This document shows positions 26,703 through 35,018 of a DNA stretch of 64,000 nucleotides, one piece after another. Position numbers and translations under genes: made by a program. The notes under the pieces were generated by a model. That model was not told the DNA's origin and made no database searches. It saw only the letters and a list, made by a program, of their open reading frames with translations. Every line of letters begins with the position of its first letter. Position 1 is the stretch's first letter. The stretch is from contig JABFGH010000011.1 in the NCBI GenBank assembly GCA_013112585.1, positions 62,001 through 126,000 of the forward strand. Reading direction: 5' to 3'. Source of the DNA: Ignavibacteriota bacterium. GTDB lineage: Bacteria > Bacteroidota > Ignavibacteria > Ignavibacteriales > Melioribacteraceae.

Positions 26703-27739
26703 GCTGGTTTTTTGAATTCTTCATCCAAATTAGTGAGGGCTTTTAGATAGTTTTTAATATCAAGTTTATTTTTAAGAGGAAGGTTTCTAATTTTTTCAGT
26801 ATCAATATTAATTATTTTACTATAGAGCGGCACTTTAATTTTGGGTTCCATAATTACAAAACCCAAAAATTCGGGATTCCAGTTGATGGATTCAGCTTTA
26901 TTTTTGAAAATTAAATCTTGTTCTTTTGATATTGTAAAAATTAGCTCAAACTCACCATGCTGGCCTGCTAAAAGAAACCAAGAAGGGAGGCTCAACTTTT
27001 TCAAAATATTTTTTGCTTTATTATCTAATGCGGACTCCCAATTGCAGTTTAGCTCAAAACCAAAATTATTTAACCTCATTAGTTGGTCAAGAGTCGAAAA
27101 TATTCCATCACTTGTGTCCATACAAGCGGTAGCAAATTTTAGTAGAATTTGGGATTCTTTTAATCTTGCTGTTGGTTTATAATTGTAATTTATTCTTTTT
27201 CCATTTAATATTTTTGTCAGTGCAAAAGTATTTCCTGTTCCAATTTTGCCCGATGAATAAAGCAAGTCACCAACCTTACATCCAATTCTTGAAAGGGGTT
27301 TTTCCTTGATGATACCTAACGCTGCACCAGATAGAACTAGAATTTTACTATAATTTGTATCGCCCCCAAGAACAAAGGTATTACAGATATTACAAGCATC
27401 GCTAATGCCTTGCTGTAATTTAATTAACTCTTTTTGTGAATAACTTTTTGGTATTAATTCAGAAATTACTATTCCCATGGGCGATGCGCCTACTGCCGCT
27501 AAATCACTTAAATTTACCATCACAATCATCCAGCCAATTAAATAAGGATCATCATATATTCCCAACTCAATTTCTTCTGCAATGGTATCTGTTGTTATCG
27601 CTATCTTGTAATCTGTGTTAAAAGGTGCGTCAATAATTTCAGCATCACTTTCGTGTAATTTATTGAATTGAAAAGGTGATCTTTCAAATTGTTTTGTTAA
27701 TTCCGAAATGAAATTATTTTCTTCTATCAAATTAATCAT
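26699..27739 (-). CDS. ThiL-like kinase (AIR synthase/PurM superfamily)
   Basis: About 346 aa, with the layout of thiamine-monophosphate kinase: TTDTIAEEIEL near residue 50, VNLSDLAAVGASPMG (the Mg-binding NxSD motif), GGDTNYS, MDTSDGIFSTL and GQHGEFELIFT, where ThiL has SGEDYELL. The His-Gly instead of Glu-Asp in that last motif and the lipid-gene setting suggest a different phosphoryl acceptor from thiamine-P. I choose ATG 27739: it gives an ATGA overlap with the preceding stop and has AAGGTG at 5-base spacing, unlike the in-frame GTG at 27745. Function beyond ATP-dependent phosphorylation or AIR-synthase-like chemistry is open. Confidence 0.82.
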   Translation of the reverse strand: MINLIEENNFISELTKQFERSPFQFNKLHESDAEIIDAPFNTDYKIAITTDTIAEEIELGIYDDPYLIGWMIVMVNLSDLAAVGASPMGIVISELIPKSYSQKELIKLQQGISDACNICNTFVLGGDTNYSKILVLSGAALGIIKEKPLSRIGCKVGDLLYSSGKIGTGNTFALTKILNGKRINYNYKPTARLKESQILLKFATACMDTSDGIFSTLDQLMRLNNFGFELNCNWESALDNKAKNILKKLSLPSWFLLAGQHGEFELIFTISKEQDLIFKNKAESINWNPEFLGFVIMEPKIKVPLYSKIINIDTEKIRNLPLKNKLDIKNYLKALTNLDEEFKKPA

Positions 27740-28659
27740 TGGCACACCTTTATGTATTTATGATGGACACCAAATTTCACATTGTCGGTTTTTATCACCT
27801 CGCCATCAAACTCAACGTAAAATTTTCGTACTGCATCAATTACAATCTCTTTTGCATCCCATGACGAAACATTTTTTAGCAAATGAAATTTGTGTTTTTG
27901 TAAAGCACGGAAAAGTTTTAGTCGGGTAATAATATTCATATTGGAAGAAAGATAAATACGTAATAGCCCATTGTCGTAAACGGGATTGCCGCCATAACTT
28001 AAATCACCTGAAAAGTGTGGATTTTTCATTATTCCCAAATTTGTGAGCTCAACATGTTTTACCTTTACTCCATCAGAGGATATTTGAACAGATTGATTTT
28101 TATAATGAAGAAGAGTTTTTAATGCAGTATAAATTATCGCCCATTTGGTACTCTTTTTTTTGATATATTTTAAGATGCCGGCAGGGTTATTAAAATTAAA
28201 ATTACCTTTGGCAGTCATTCCAATGCTTGCATTGATAAGAAAATACTTTTTTATGTAATTTTCGTTTTGCCTAAAAGTGAAATATCCAACATCCCGAAAT
28301 TTTGCATTAGAAAAATCAATCTTGATTGGTGGAGAATCTAATTCTTTTTTGACAGGTTTATAAAAATCATTACTCGACCCTATTCCTATTGCGCCAATCT
28401 TTAATTTTTTTATTTCGGCATCACTTACTACTTCCAAAAGCGAGTTTAATAATTGATTTAGTGTGCCATCACCCCCTGCAGCGGTAAAATTAAAATTTCC
28501 CTTATGGATATTTTCACGAAGTATTTTCTTGAGATTACAATTTTTGTCCCTCGAGGATAAATAGTAAATTTTTGTGCATGGAAATTTATCATTATAATAT
28601 TTATTCCATTTTTTTAAAGCCGTTCCTCCACCGGCATCTTTATTTAACAAAATAATCAT
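27736..28659 (-). CDS. Diacylglycerol/sphingosine-kinase-family lipid kinase
   Basis: A 307-aa protein with the NAD/DAGK catalytic fold. The nucleotide-binding GGDGTLNQ is at residues 62-69, IGIGSSNDFYKPV stands for the usual GTxNDFAR motif, and a beta-sandwich C-terminal domain ends with YVEFDGEVI, the family's DGE motif. Members phosphorylate diacylglycerol, sphingosine-type bases or related alcohols at the membrane. Eight bases separate it from the UbiA gene, and its stop overlaps the ThiL-like start (ATGA). With an oxoamine synthase two genes on, a long-chain-base substrate is plausible but unproven. Confidence 0.87.
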   Translation of the reverse strand: MIILLNKDAGGGTALKKWNKYYNDKFPCTKIYYLSSRDKNCNLKKILRENIHKGNFNFTAAGGDGTLNQLLNSLLEVVSDAEIKKLKIGAIGIGSSNDFYKPVKKELDSPPIKIDFSNAKFRDVGYFTFRQNENYIKKYFLINASIGMTAKGNFNFNNPAGILKYIKKKSTKWAIIYTALKTLLHYKNQSVQISSDGVKVKHVELTNLGIMKNPHFSGDLSYGGNPVYDNGLLRIYLSSNMNIITRLKLFRALQKHKFHLLKNVSSWDAKEIVIDAVRKFYVEFDGEVIKTDNVKFGVHHKYIKVCQ

Positions 28660-28666
28660 GGTAGTT

Positions 28667-29644
28667 CTAAATTTGATTTTCGCTGGGGCGAATTTTCATC
28701 GCGCCAACAAATAGTAAATAAAACACAATTAGATATATTGCCCATTCGGGCTTTTGTAAAGAAGAGATAAAAGCAAGCAAAAGGATATATGAATGCAGCA
28801 CATTTGTAATGGGTTTATGTGATTCACTATCTTTAGTAACTTTGTGTAAACGAAGCTGCCCAATTACCGCATGAATAAATGCTGCTAAAAGAAATAGGTA
28901 GGATATAAAAGAGACAGATTGAATGTTTTTTTCAGATATAAGCAGAGACACAGTAAAACCCAAAGCCAACAATGAAAAAACATCACTTACAAACGATGAT
29001 ATTTTTCGACCATAAACGACAACAATAGTTTTATAATGTGTTGCTCTGTCTGCTTCAGTGTCCTTAAAGTATCCGGCAACTACAAAGTTTGCATAGCCGA
29101 AGAAAATAACCAAGAGTGTATAAATAATTTTAGGCTGGTTAAATATTATGGATTGTGATCCGCACAAAAGACAAATAATGAATAACATAGCTACTATCCA
29201 TGAATTATAAAAAGGACCACCCCACCACCGCCTTTTGAAAAATGTATATGTGTACAAACCGATGCCTGAAAATAGACCAAGCAAAAGATTAATTGGATTA
29301 TAAAAACTAAAGATGGATATGCAGAAGAATAGACCCAATATGCTCATTATTAAAAATTGTTTTCTCGTAACAATATTTTGTGTTAATGGGCGGTATGGTG
29401 ATGATATCGAGTCAGTATCTATTTGGAAACAATCAGTAAGCACCTGCCCAAATCCATAGGAAAGAAATGCCGCCAGGAATATTATAAAACTATCTAGGGT
29501 AGGCAGGTTTGTTGTGAATGACATTCCGGCAATTCCGGTTATTCCGGATACAAATAGCAAATATGGACGCATAGTAATGATGAATGCTCGTATGAACATT
29601 ATACTAAAAAAACTATGTGGTTTTGTAATAATAGTTTGATTCAT
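28667..29644 (-). CDS. UbiA-family membrane prenyltransferase
   Basis: A 325-aa polytopic protein with about eight to nine TM helices. UbiA enzymes transfer a polyprenyl group from its diphosphate to an aromatic or lipid acceptor. The first Asp-rich motif is T70-D71-C-F-Q-I-D-T-D78, followed by SPYRPL. Compared with NDxxDxxxD, the Asn is Thr and the middle Asp is Gln. The second motif, KDTEADRATHYKT with D195 and D199, is well kept. The SPYRP element is like that of chlorophyll synthase and digeranylgeranylglyceryl phosphate synthase. First gene of the minus-strand cluster, with an 11-bp-period array 56 bp upstream. Acceptor unknown. Confidence 0.85.
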   Translation of the reverse strand: MNQTIITKPHSFFSIMFIRAFIITMRPYLLFVSGITGIAGMSFTTNLPTLDSFIIFLAAFLSYGFGQVLTDCFQIDTDSISSPYRPLTQNIVTRKQFLIMSILGLFFCISIFSFYNPINLLLGLFSGIGLYTYTFFKRRWWGGPFYNSWIVAMLFIICLLCGSQSIIFNQPKIIYTLLVIFFGYANFVVAGYFKDTEADRATHYKTIVVVYGRKISSFVSDVFSLLALGFTVSLLISEKNIQSVSFISYLFLLAAFIHAVIGQLRLHKVTKDSESHKPITNVLHSYILLLAFISSLQKPEWAIYLIVFYLLFVGAMKIRPSENQI

Positions 29645-29700
29645 TTTTATCTCATCAAAAATACTTTCTGGAAAAACATAGAATAATTATTGGAAGTCTT

Positions 29701-29728
29701 TGTCATAAAATTGTAAGTTTTTTGTAAT
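29701..29728 (-). promoter_or_regulatory. Pho-box-like array upstream of the UbiA operon
   Basis: On the minus strand: ATTACA (29728-29723), CTTACA (29717-29712), ATGACA (29706-29701), each separated by exactly 5 bases (11-bp period). The array ends 56 bp before the UbiA ATG. It matches the TT(A/C/T)ACA direct-repeat design known for Bacillus PhoP boxes and has the same direction relative to the gene. The regulator is inferred, not shown. Confidence 0.6.
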
Positions 29729-29767
29729 AAGTTTTAATATCACATCAAATGGAATTCAGTGAAATTA

Positions 29768-29795
29768 TTTACACCTATTTGACATTTATATGACA
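29768..29795 (+). promoter_or_regulatory. Pho-box-like array upstream of the 5'-nucleotidase
   Basis: Plus strand: TTTACA (29768-29773), TTGACA (29779-29784), ATGACA (29790-29795), again at exact 11-bp period, ending 64 bp before the nucleotidase ATG. Together with the divergent array at 29701 this gives two near mirror-image sites 39 bp apart in one 215-bp divergent promoter region. A secreted nucleotidase is a typical phosphate-starvation gene, which supports the reading. The ATG itself has a near-perfect AAGGAGGT. Confidence 0.65.
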
Positions 29796-29859
29796 TTTAA
29801 TGAATTAGTCAACATTACATTGAAACCGCTTGTTCATAAACAATAACAAGGAGGTCTAA

Positions 29860-31728
29860 ATGAAAATAGTTATTTTTTACTCTGTGTTTATCTTTCTGGC
29901 AATTTTACCAGTTACCAGCCAAGCCCAATTAGATACTCTCACAATTCTGCATATCAGCGATACCCATTCGAACTTAGCGCCGCTTGCACCAAGAACTCTA
30001 GACCTGGCAGGGACACAAGGTGGAATTGCAAGAGCAGCAACAATTGTCGGTCAAACTAAAATGACTGAACCGAATGTTTTATTTTTTCATTCCGGGGATT
30101 TATTTGTAGGCGACTTTTTCTTTAATAAATATTTCGGCGCCGCAGAATTTCAATTGCTTAATGCACTTGGGCTTGATGCCATGGCAATAGGTAATCACGA
30201 GTTTGATTTAATGCCATCAACCCTAACGGGTGCTCTCCAAGCTTCTTTTACACCAAACGATGGCTTTCCTTTGCTTTGCTGCAATGCGGTAATTGAGGAA
30301 GACTCACTTAATGATTTAAAAACCTATATGGAGCCATATTTTATAAAGGAATTGGGCTCAATAAAAATTGGGGCATTTGGTTTGTTAACCCCGGCTACTA
30401 ACTTGCTTTCTCTTCCTGAGCCCGCATTTATTGATACAAATATTTTTCAACATGCGGTGTCTTCTGTGGAAGCATTAACACAAGAGGGCTGTGATGTGAT
30501 AGTCTGCCTCTCTCACCTCGGTTTGGGGCTGGATAGACTTGTAGCCGAAAATATTCCTGGGATCAACTTAATTTTAGGCGGGCATGACCATCATGCTTTT
30601 GACACGCCAATTGAAATTTCAAACCCAGCCGGAATTACGACATACATAATTCATTCCGGCGCCTTTTACAAGAGCATAGGAAAAATTGCTCTGCGGTTGA
30701 ATGGAGGTCAAGTTGAAAATGTTAATTTTAATTTAATTGAACTTGATGAAAGCATACCTGAAGAACCGACAATTGCAGCGCAGGTTAATGGAATGATTGC
30801 AGAGATTGAGGCTGATTATGGTCCTGTTTATTCTCAGCAAATTGGAATTGCAGATTCATTTTTCGAAGAATTTCCCAACAATCTTCTCGTCGATGGACCA
30901 CATGATACACCGGTTGGCAATTTAGTGACAGATGCTTTTAAAAATAAAACTAACACTGACATTGCAATTGAACCGAGCGGATCAACCGCCCAGCCCATTT
31001 ATAAGGGACCAATTGTTGAGGCTGATATTTTTAGAACTGTTGGTTATGGGTATAATAGTGTAAACGGACTCGGATTTAGAATGGTAACTTTCGACCTTAC
31101 AGGAATGCAGATATTAGGCGGATTGGAATTCGGGTTGGCAAATATTGAAGAAGATGACGAGTTTTTTATTCAGGCATCCGGTTTAACTTATGATTACTCT
31201 CCAAACAATGCACCGTATTCCAGATTAAATTATGTATTAATTAATGGCGAACCGATAAATCCCGATTCGATTTATTCAGTAACTACAAATGAATTTGTAC
31301 TTGCCGCCCTAGATAAATTATTGGGAGTAGTACCCCAAAATATTGTTCTTTATGATTCGCTATCCGAACACCAGGTGGTTGCCGAATACGTTCAAAACCA
31401 AGGGATAATTTATCCTGAAACAGGAAGAATTACAGAGGTTGTTGACCAAAACAATATTGTTCCTTATGCTTTTGAACTGCATCAAAATTATCCGAACCCA
31501 TTTAACCCATCTACCAAGATTAGTTTTTCAATTTCTGAGCCCGGACACACAGAGCTAAATATTTACAATATTCTCGGTGAAAATGTGATCACACTTTTAT
31601 CCGAAACCTTAACGACAGGCAAATATGAAATATCCTGGAATGCAACAGGATTTGCTTCAGGAGTTTATTTTTATACTCTAAAATTCAACGATGTGATTCA
31701 TTCTAAAAAAATGATCTTAATGAAATAA
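29860..31728 (+). CDS. Secreted 5'-nucleotidase/2',3'-cyclic phosphodiesterase (UshA-like) with T9SS sorting domain
   Basis: Releases phosphate from nucleotides outside the cell. 622 aa: signal peptide (1-22), calcineurin-like metallophosphatase domain (~25-290) with metal ligands in HISDTHSN (Asp34, His36), HSGDLFVGD, IGNHEFDL and GGHDHHAF, the 5'-nucleotidase C-terminal domain (~330-510, with TPVGNLVTDAF and the substrate-binding aromatic region), and a T9SS type A sorting domain (~540-622: NYPNPFNPSTKISFS, GVYFYTLKF, ending SKKMILMK). The sorting domain means surface delivery rather than periplasmic residence as in E. coli UshA. Preceded by an 11-bp-period array, followed by a strong terminator. 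Confidence 0.94.
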   Translation: MKIVIFYSVFIFLAILPVTSQAQLDTLTILHISDTHSNLAPLAPRTLDLAGTQGGIARAATIVGQTKMTEPNVLFFHSGDLFVGDFFFNKYFGAAEFQLLNALGLDAMAIGNHEFDLMPSTLTGALQASFTPNDGFPLLCCNAVIEEDSLNDLKTYMEPYFIKELGSIKIGAFGLLTPATNLLSLPEPAFIDTNIFQHAVSSVEALTQEGCDVIVCLSHLGLGLDRLVAENIPGINLILGGHDHHAFDTPIEISNPAGITTYIIHSGAFYKSIGKIALRLNGGQVENVNFNLIELDESIPEEPTIAAQVNGMIAEIEADYGPVYSQQIGIADSFFEEFPNNLLVDGPHDTPVGNLVTDAFKNKTNTDIAIEPSGSTAQPIYKGPIVEADIFRTVGYGYNSVNGLGFRMVTFDLTGMQILGGLEFGLANIEEDDEFFIQASGLTYDYSPNNAPYSRLNYVLINGEPINPDSIYSVTTNEFVLAALDKLLGVVPQNIVLYDSLSEHQVVAEYVQNQGIIYPETGRITEVVDQNNIVPYAFELHQNYPNPFNPSTKISFSISEPGHTELNIYNILGENVITLLSETLTTGKYEISWNATGFASGVYFYTLKFNDVIHSKKMILMK

Positions 31729-31763
31729 TAGAGAACTCGAATTTAAAAAATTGATATTATTAG

Positions 31764-31792
31764 AAAAGCCGTTATCTCTTGGCGGCTTTTAT
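31764..31792 (+). terminator. Intrinsic terminator of the 5'-nucleotidase gene
   Basis: Perfect 8-bp stem AAAAGCCG (31764-31771) / CGGCTTTT (31783-31790) with an 11-base loop and T-rich end, 36 bp after the stop codon. Confidence 0.85.
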
Positions 31793-31922
31793 ATTTAAAC
31801 AGTTTGATGGCTATTTGATATTAATTTCAATTGGCACTAAATAGAAATTGCAGATATCTTTATTGAAAGCACACATGATTTTAAATTCAAATCGAAGCTG
31901 AATTTGTGGAATTAAAATAGGA

Positions 31923-32738
31923 TTAAATCAAAAGTGAAGTGATCAACTCTTTATTTTCAGTCTGACCTGATTTCTCATAAGCGTTTAGCAAATTGATCAA
32001 TACTCTACGCACAATTACTTTTGTACCGGTTTTCATATTCACAATTTTAAGTATCGATTCTAAAGACTGATCCTCTGTCGTCTGCTTTAAATCATTTTCA
32101 AAAATTAATCTTCCGCCGTTAAAACAGTCAATTAAAATCAATTCATCCTGCTGAATTATTTTTGCTAAAAAATGACCTGGGAAATTACAGCCTTCGATAC
32201 TGAAACCAAATTTGGCACCGACAATTATCAGCAGCAGAGCTAAAGTAATCGGCAATCCCTTTCGGTTTTCAATTGCGTAAACCATATTGCTGTTTAGGGG
32301 ATTGTAATAATCGTCTTTAGAACCATGTATGTTTTTTTCATGAAATAAAAAATTAGCGAGATCAATTTCATCAACAGTGCTGCCCAAATTTCTAAACTCT
32401 CCAGCTAATTTTTCCAAAAGCTGTTTTTGTTTACCTCCTTTTTCAAAGCCCATCTGAAAGACTGCAATCAGTTCCATAAATTTTTCTAACTGATCAATTT
32501 CATCATCAAAACTTTTCCATTCCTTAAAATTTTCCTTCAGCCAAACCCTTCTGTTTTGTTCCAACAATGGATTAAGAAATTGGTTTTTTTCATCGTTCAG
32601 CAGGGATGAAAATTCTATTAAATCAGTTTCTAAATCGGGACCATAGCTTTGTAGTTCCTTGAGAATGTTATCCCGTACTTCAGGTGATTCATCATCAACT
32701 AGCGCCAATAAATGTTTTAAGTTTTCTTTTGTTTTCAT
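31923..32738 (-). CDS. SirB1-family (transglutaminase-like) protein
   Basis: A 271-aa cytoplasmic protein. After a helical N-terminal half (residues 1-110, possibly HEAT-like: SPEVRDNILKELQSYG), the SirB1/YchA domain shows ANFLFHEKNIHGSKDDYYNPLNSNM, RKGLPITLALLLIIVGAKFG and CNFPGHFLAKI, the family hallmarks. The transglutaminase-type Cys is not obvious: the position before ITLAL is Pro/Leu, and GHFL supplies the His. A biochemical role is not established for the family. Single gene, convergent with the nucleotidase and separated from it by a terminator. Confidence 0.85.
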   Translation of the reverse strand: MKTKENLKHLLALVDDESPEVRDNILKELQSYGPDLETDLIEFSSLLNDEKNQFLNPLLEQNRRVWLKENFKEWKSFDDEIDQLEKFMELIAVFQMGFEKGGKQKQLLEKLAGEFRNLGSTVDEIDLANFLFHEKNIHGSKDDYYNPLNSNMVYAIENRKGLPITLALLLIIVGAKFGFSIEGCNFPGHFLAKIIQQDELILIDCFNGGRLIFENDLKQTTEDQSLESILKIVNMKTGTKVIVRRVLINLLNAYEKSGQTENKELITSLLI

Positions 32739-32878
32739 AACTGATTAAACAAATTTTTTGATAGAATAATTCATTCATTTTAAACAAAAATTAAAATAAC
32801 AAAAAGGATTAAATTGTAAAGTAGATTGCCTTAATGAAATCGCTAAATGAAAATAGTTAATAAAATAAAAGTAAAGTA

Positions 32879-33082
32879 TTATTTAATTGCAGAGGGTCCG
32901 CGCAGCAAACGAATTGGGAACTTAATTATCGCTTCTATCAACTCAAAAACGGATTTTACCGTTATTCCGATTAAACGAAATGGCAATAATAAAAGCCATA
33001 CAAAAGGATAAACAATTAATGCCAGTAAGGCTAACGGCCAGCAGATTATCAAAAGTATTACCCATAAAAGAAATTTTGTCAT
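32879..33082 (-). CDS. Small two-helix membrane protein
   Basis: A 67-aa hydrophobic protein: residues ~4-40 form one or two membrane helices broken by prolines (WPLALLALIVYPFVWLLLLP), followed by an amphipathic basic tail ending LLRGPSAIK. A good AAGGAAA ribosome binding site precedes the ATG on the minus strand, and no competing gene occupies the other strand, so I accept it as real. No family recognised. Confidence 0.65.
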   Translation of the reverse strand: MTKFLLWVILLIICWPLALLALIVYPFVWLLLLPFRLIGITVKSVFELIEAIIKFPIRLLRGPSAIK

Positions 33083-33239
33083 TTTTGATTTCCTTTTTAG
33101 TAGTTAGACGGATTGAGATAATGTTTTGTTTTAATCGATTTACCGATGAACATTTTCAATTTAATAAATCATTTGAATTTATTAGATTGAAATGTCGTTA
33201 TTGATTGCAGATGATTAAATATAAAAATTTGGAGAAGAG

Positions 33240-35018
33240 ATGAAACTAAAAGTTATGCTAATAATTTTATTTGTTTGTGTTACTCAATTATACCCGCAGC
33301 AAAATAATCCTGAAATAACTTTAGAAGAACTAAGTGAACATGTATTTTACTTAGCATCGGAAGAACTGGAGGGGAGAAAACCCGGCACCGAAGGAGGAAT
33401 GAAAGCCGCAAAATATATTAAAGATAATCTTAAGGGCAGCGGACTTTCCCCGCTGTACGAAAATGGATTTCAATATTTTGATGTTCTCGCATCAATTGAA
33501 TATGGGACGAATAATAAATTATCATTTAATAATTTTGAAGGAGAACTTAGCAAAAATTTTGCTCCGCTTGCATTCTCAAAAGACACAAGCATAACAGCCG
33601 CCGCCATATTTGTTGGGTATGGATTTGATTTTGAAGACGACAGTTTATCATGGCATAGTTATGACGGTATTGATGTGACAGACAAATGGGCTGTGGTTTT
33701 TAGAGGTTCGCCTGATGACGAAGGACATAATAGTCCCTACACAATGCACAGCTCGCTGCGGCAAAAAACATTAAAAGCCCGGGACAAAGGCGCCGCCGGA
33801 GTAATTTTTATAAGCGGAAATGAATTTGATGAAACCGATGAACTTATTCCAATCACTCATGAAAAAGCCCCGACACATATTGGTTTACCTGTTGTGCATG
33901 TTAAAAGAAATATTATTGATAAACTTTTAGAAGATTATGAAGTAACGACTGAACTGCTGGAAAAGCAATTACTTGAAACTAATGCACCAAATAGTTTTGA
34001 GTTAGAAGTACCGATCAGCATTTCAACCGATGTAGAAAGACTGCAGGAAAAAACTCAAAATGTGGAATTCATGATTGAAGGAAGCGATCCTATCTTAAAG
34101 GATGAATACATTGTTATAGGTGCACACTACGATCATCTCGGTTACGGCGGCAGCGGCTCGGGCAGCAGAAGACCCGACACTAACGCAGTTCATTATGGTG
34201 CTGATGATAACGCATCAGGAGTCGCCTCTGTTTTAGAAGTTGCAGAAAAACTTTATGCCAATAGATCATCACTTAAGCGGAGTGTTTTGGTTTATTTATT
34301 CGGTGCTGAGGAGATGGGACTGCTTGGTTCAAAATATCTTGTCAACAATCCGAATATTGAATTGAGCAAAATGAAACATATGATTAATCTCGATATGGTT
34401 GGGAGACTTGGCGAGGATAAAGGGCTTACGGTTGGAGGAACCGGCACCGCCCTGGGCATTGAAGATATTTTAAATAGATTAAGTGAAGGGCATAGTTTAA
34501 GCATTAAATCTTCACCCGAAGGTTACGGACCTTCAGATCATGCATCATTCTATTCTAAAGATGTACCGGTGCTATTCTTCTTTACAGGCATTCATGAAGA
34601 TTATCATACCCCCGCCGATGTACCTGAAAAATTAAATTATGATGGAATGAAATCGATCAACGATATGGTTTATGATCTTATTGTTGAACTTGCTAACCTT
34701 GATGAAGCACTGGCTTATCAGGAAGCGGGACCAAAAACCAGAGAGACTTCACGTAGAAGGTTTAAGGTGACTCTTGGAATAATGCCCGATGTTTCCGGCA
34801 GCGGAGTGAAGGGTTTAACCGCTGACGCTGTAATGGAAGGACGACCCGCCGATTTAGCCGGAATGAAAAAGGGCGACGTTATTGTTGCAATGGAAGGAAA
34901 ACCCGTTAACGATATTTATGAGTACATGAGCAGGCTTTCAGAGTTTAAACCGGGACAAAGAATAAGCGTTGATGTAATGAGAGACGGCGAAAAGGTTGTG
35001 CTGATTGTTGATCTTTGA
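33240..35018 (+). CDS. Secreted M28-family zinc aminopeptidase with PA and PDZ domains
   Basis: 592 aa: signal peptide (1-20), an N-terminal lid, a PA-like insertion (~115-250), the M28 catalytic domain (~260-480) with the zinc ligand set in GAHYDHLG, GADDNASG, GAEEMGLLGS, INLDMVGR and GIHEDYHTPAD, and a C-terminal PDZ domain (~500-592: GLTADAVMEGRPADLAGMKKGDVIVAMEGKPV). All expected metal ligands are present. Likely trims peptides in the periplasm or outside. The last two codons and stop lie inside the edge of a dispersed repeat (family 1), which may have reset the 3' end. Confidence 0.93.
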   Translation: MKLKVMLIILFVCVTQLYPQQNNPEITLEELSEHVFYLASEELEGRKPGTEGGMKAAKYIKDNLKGSGLSPLYENGFQYFDVLASIEYGTNNKLSFNNFEGELSKNFAPLAFSKDTSITAAAIFVGYGFDFEDDSLSWHSYDGIDVTDKWAVVFRGSPDDEGHNSPYTMHSSLRQKTLKARDKGAAGVIFISGNEFDETDELIPITHEKAPTHIGLPVVHVKRNIIDKLLEDYEVTTELLEKQLLETNAPNSFELEVPISISTDVERLQEKTQNVEFMIEGSDPILKDEYIVIGAHYDHLGYGGSGSGSRRPDTNAVHYGADDNASGVASVLEVAEKLYANRSSLKRSVLVYLFGAEEMGLLGSKYLVNNPNIELSKMKHMINLDMVGRLGEDKGLTVGGTGTALGIEDILNRLSEGHSLSIKSSPEGYGPSDHASFYSKDVPVLFFFTGIHEDYHTPADVPEKLNYDGMKSINDMVYDLIVELANLDEALAYQEAGPKTRETSRRRFKVTLGIMPDVSGSGVKGLTADAVMEGRPADLAGMKKGDVIVAMEGKPVNDIYEYMSRLSEFKPGQRISVDVMRDGEKVVLIVDL

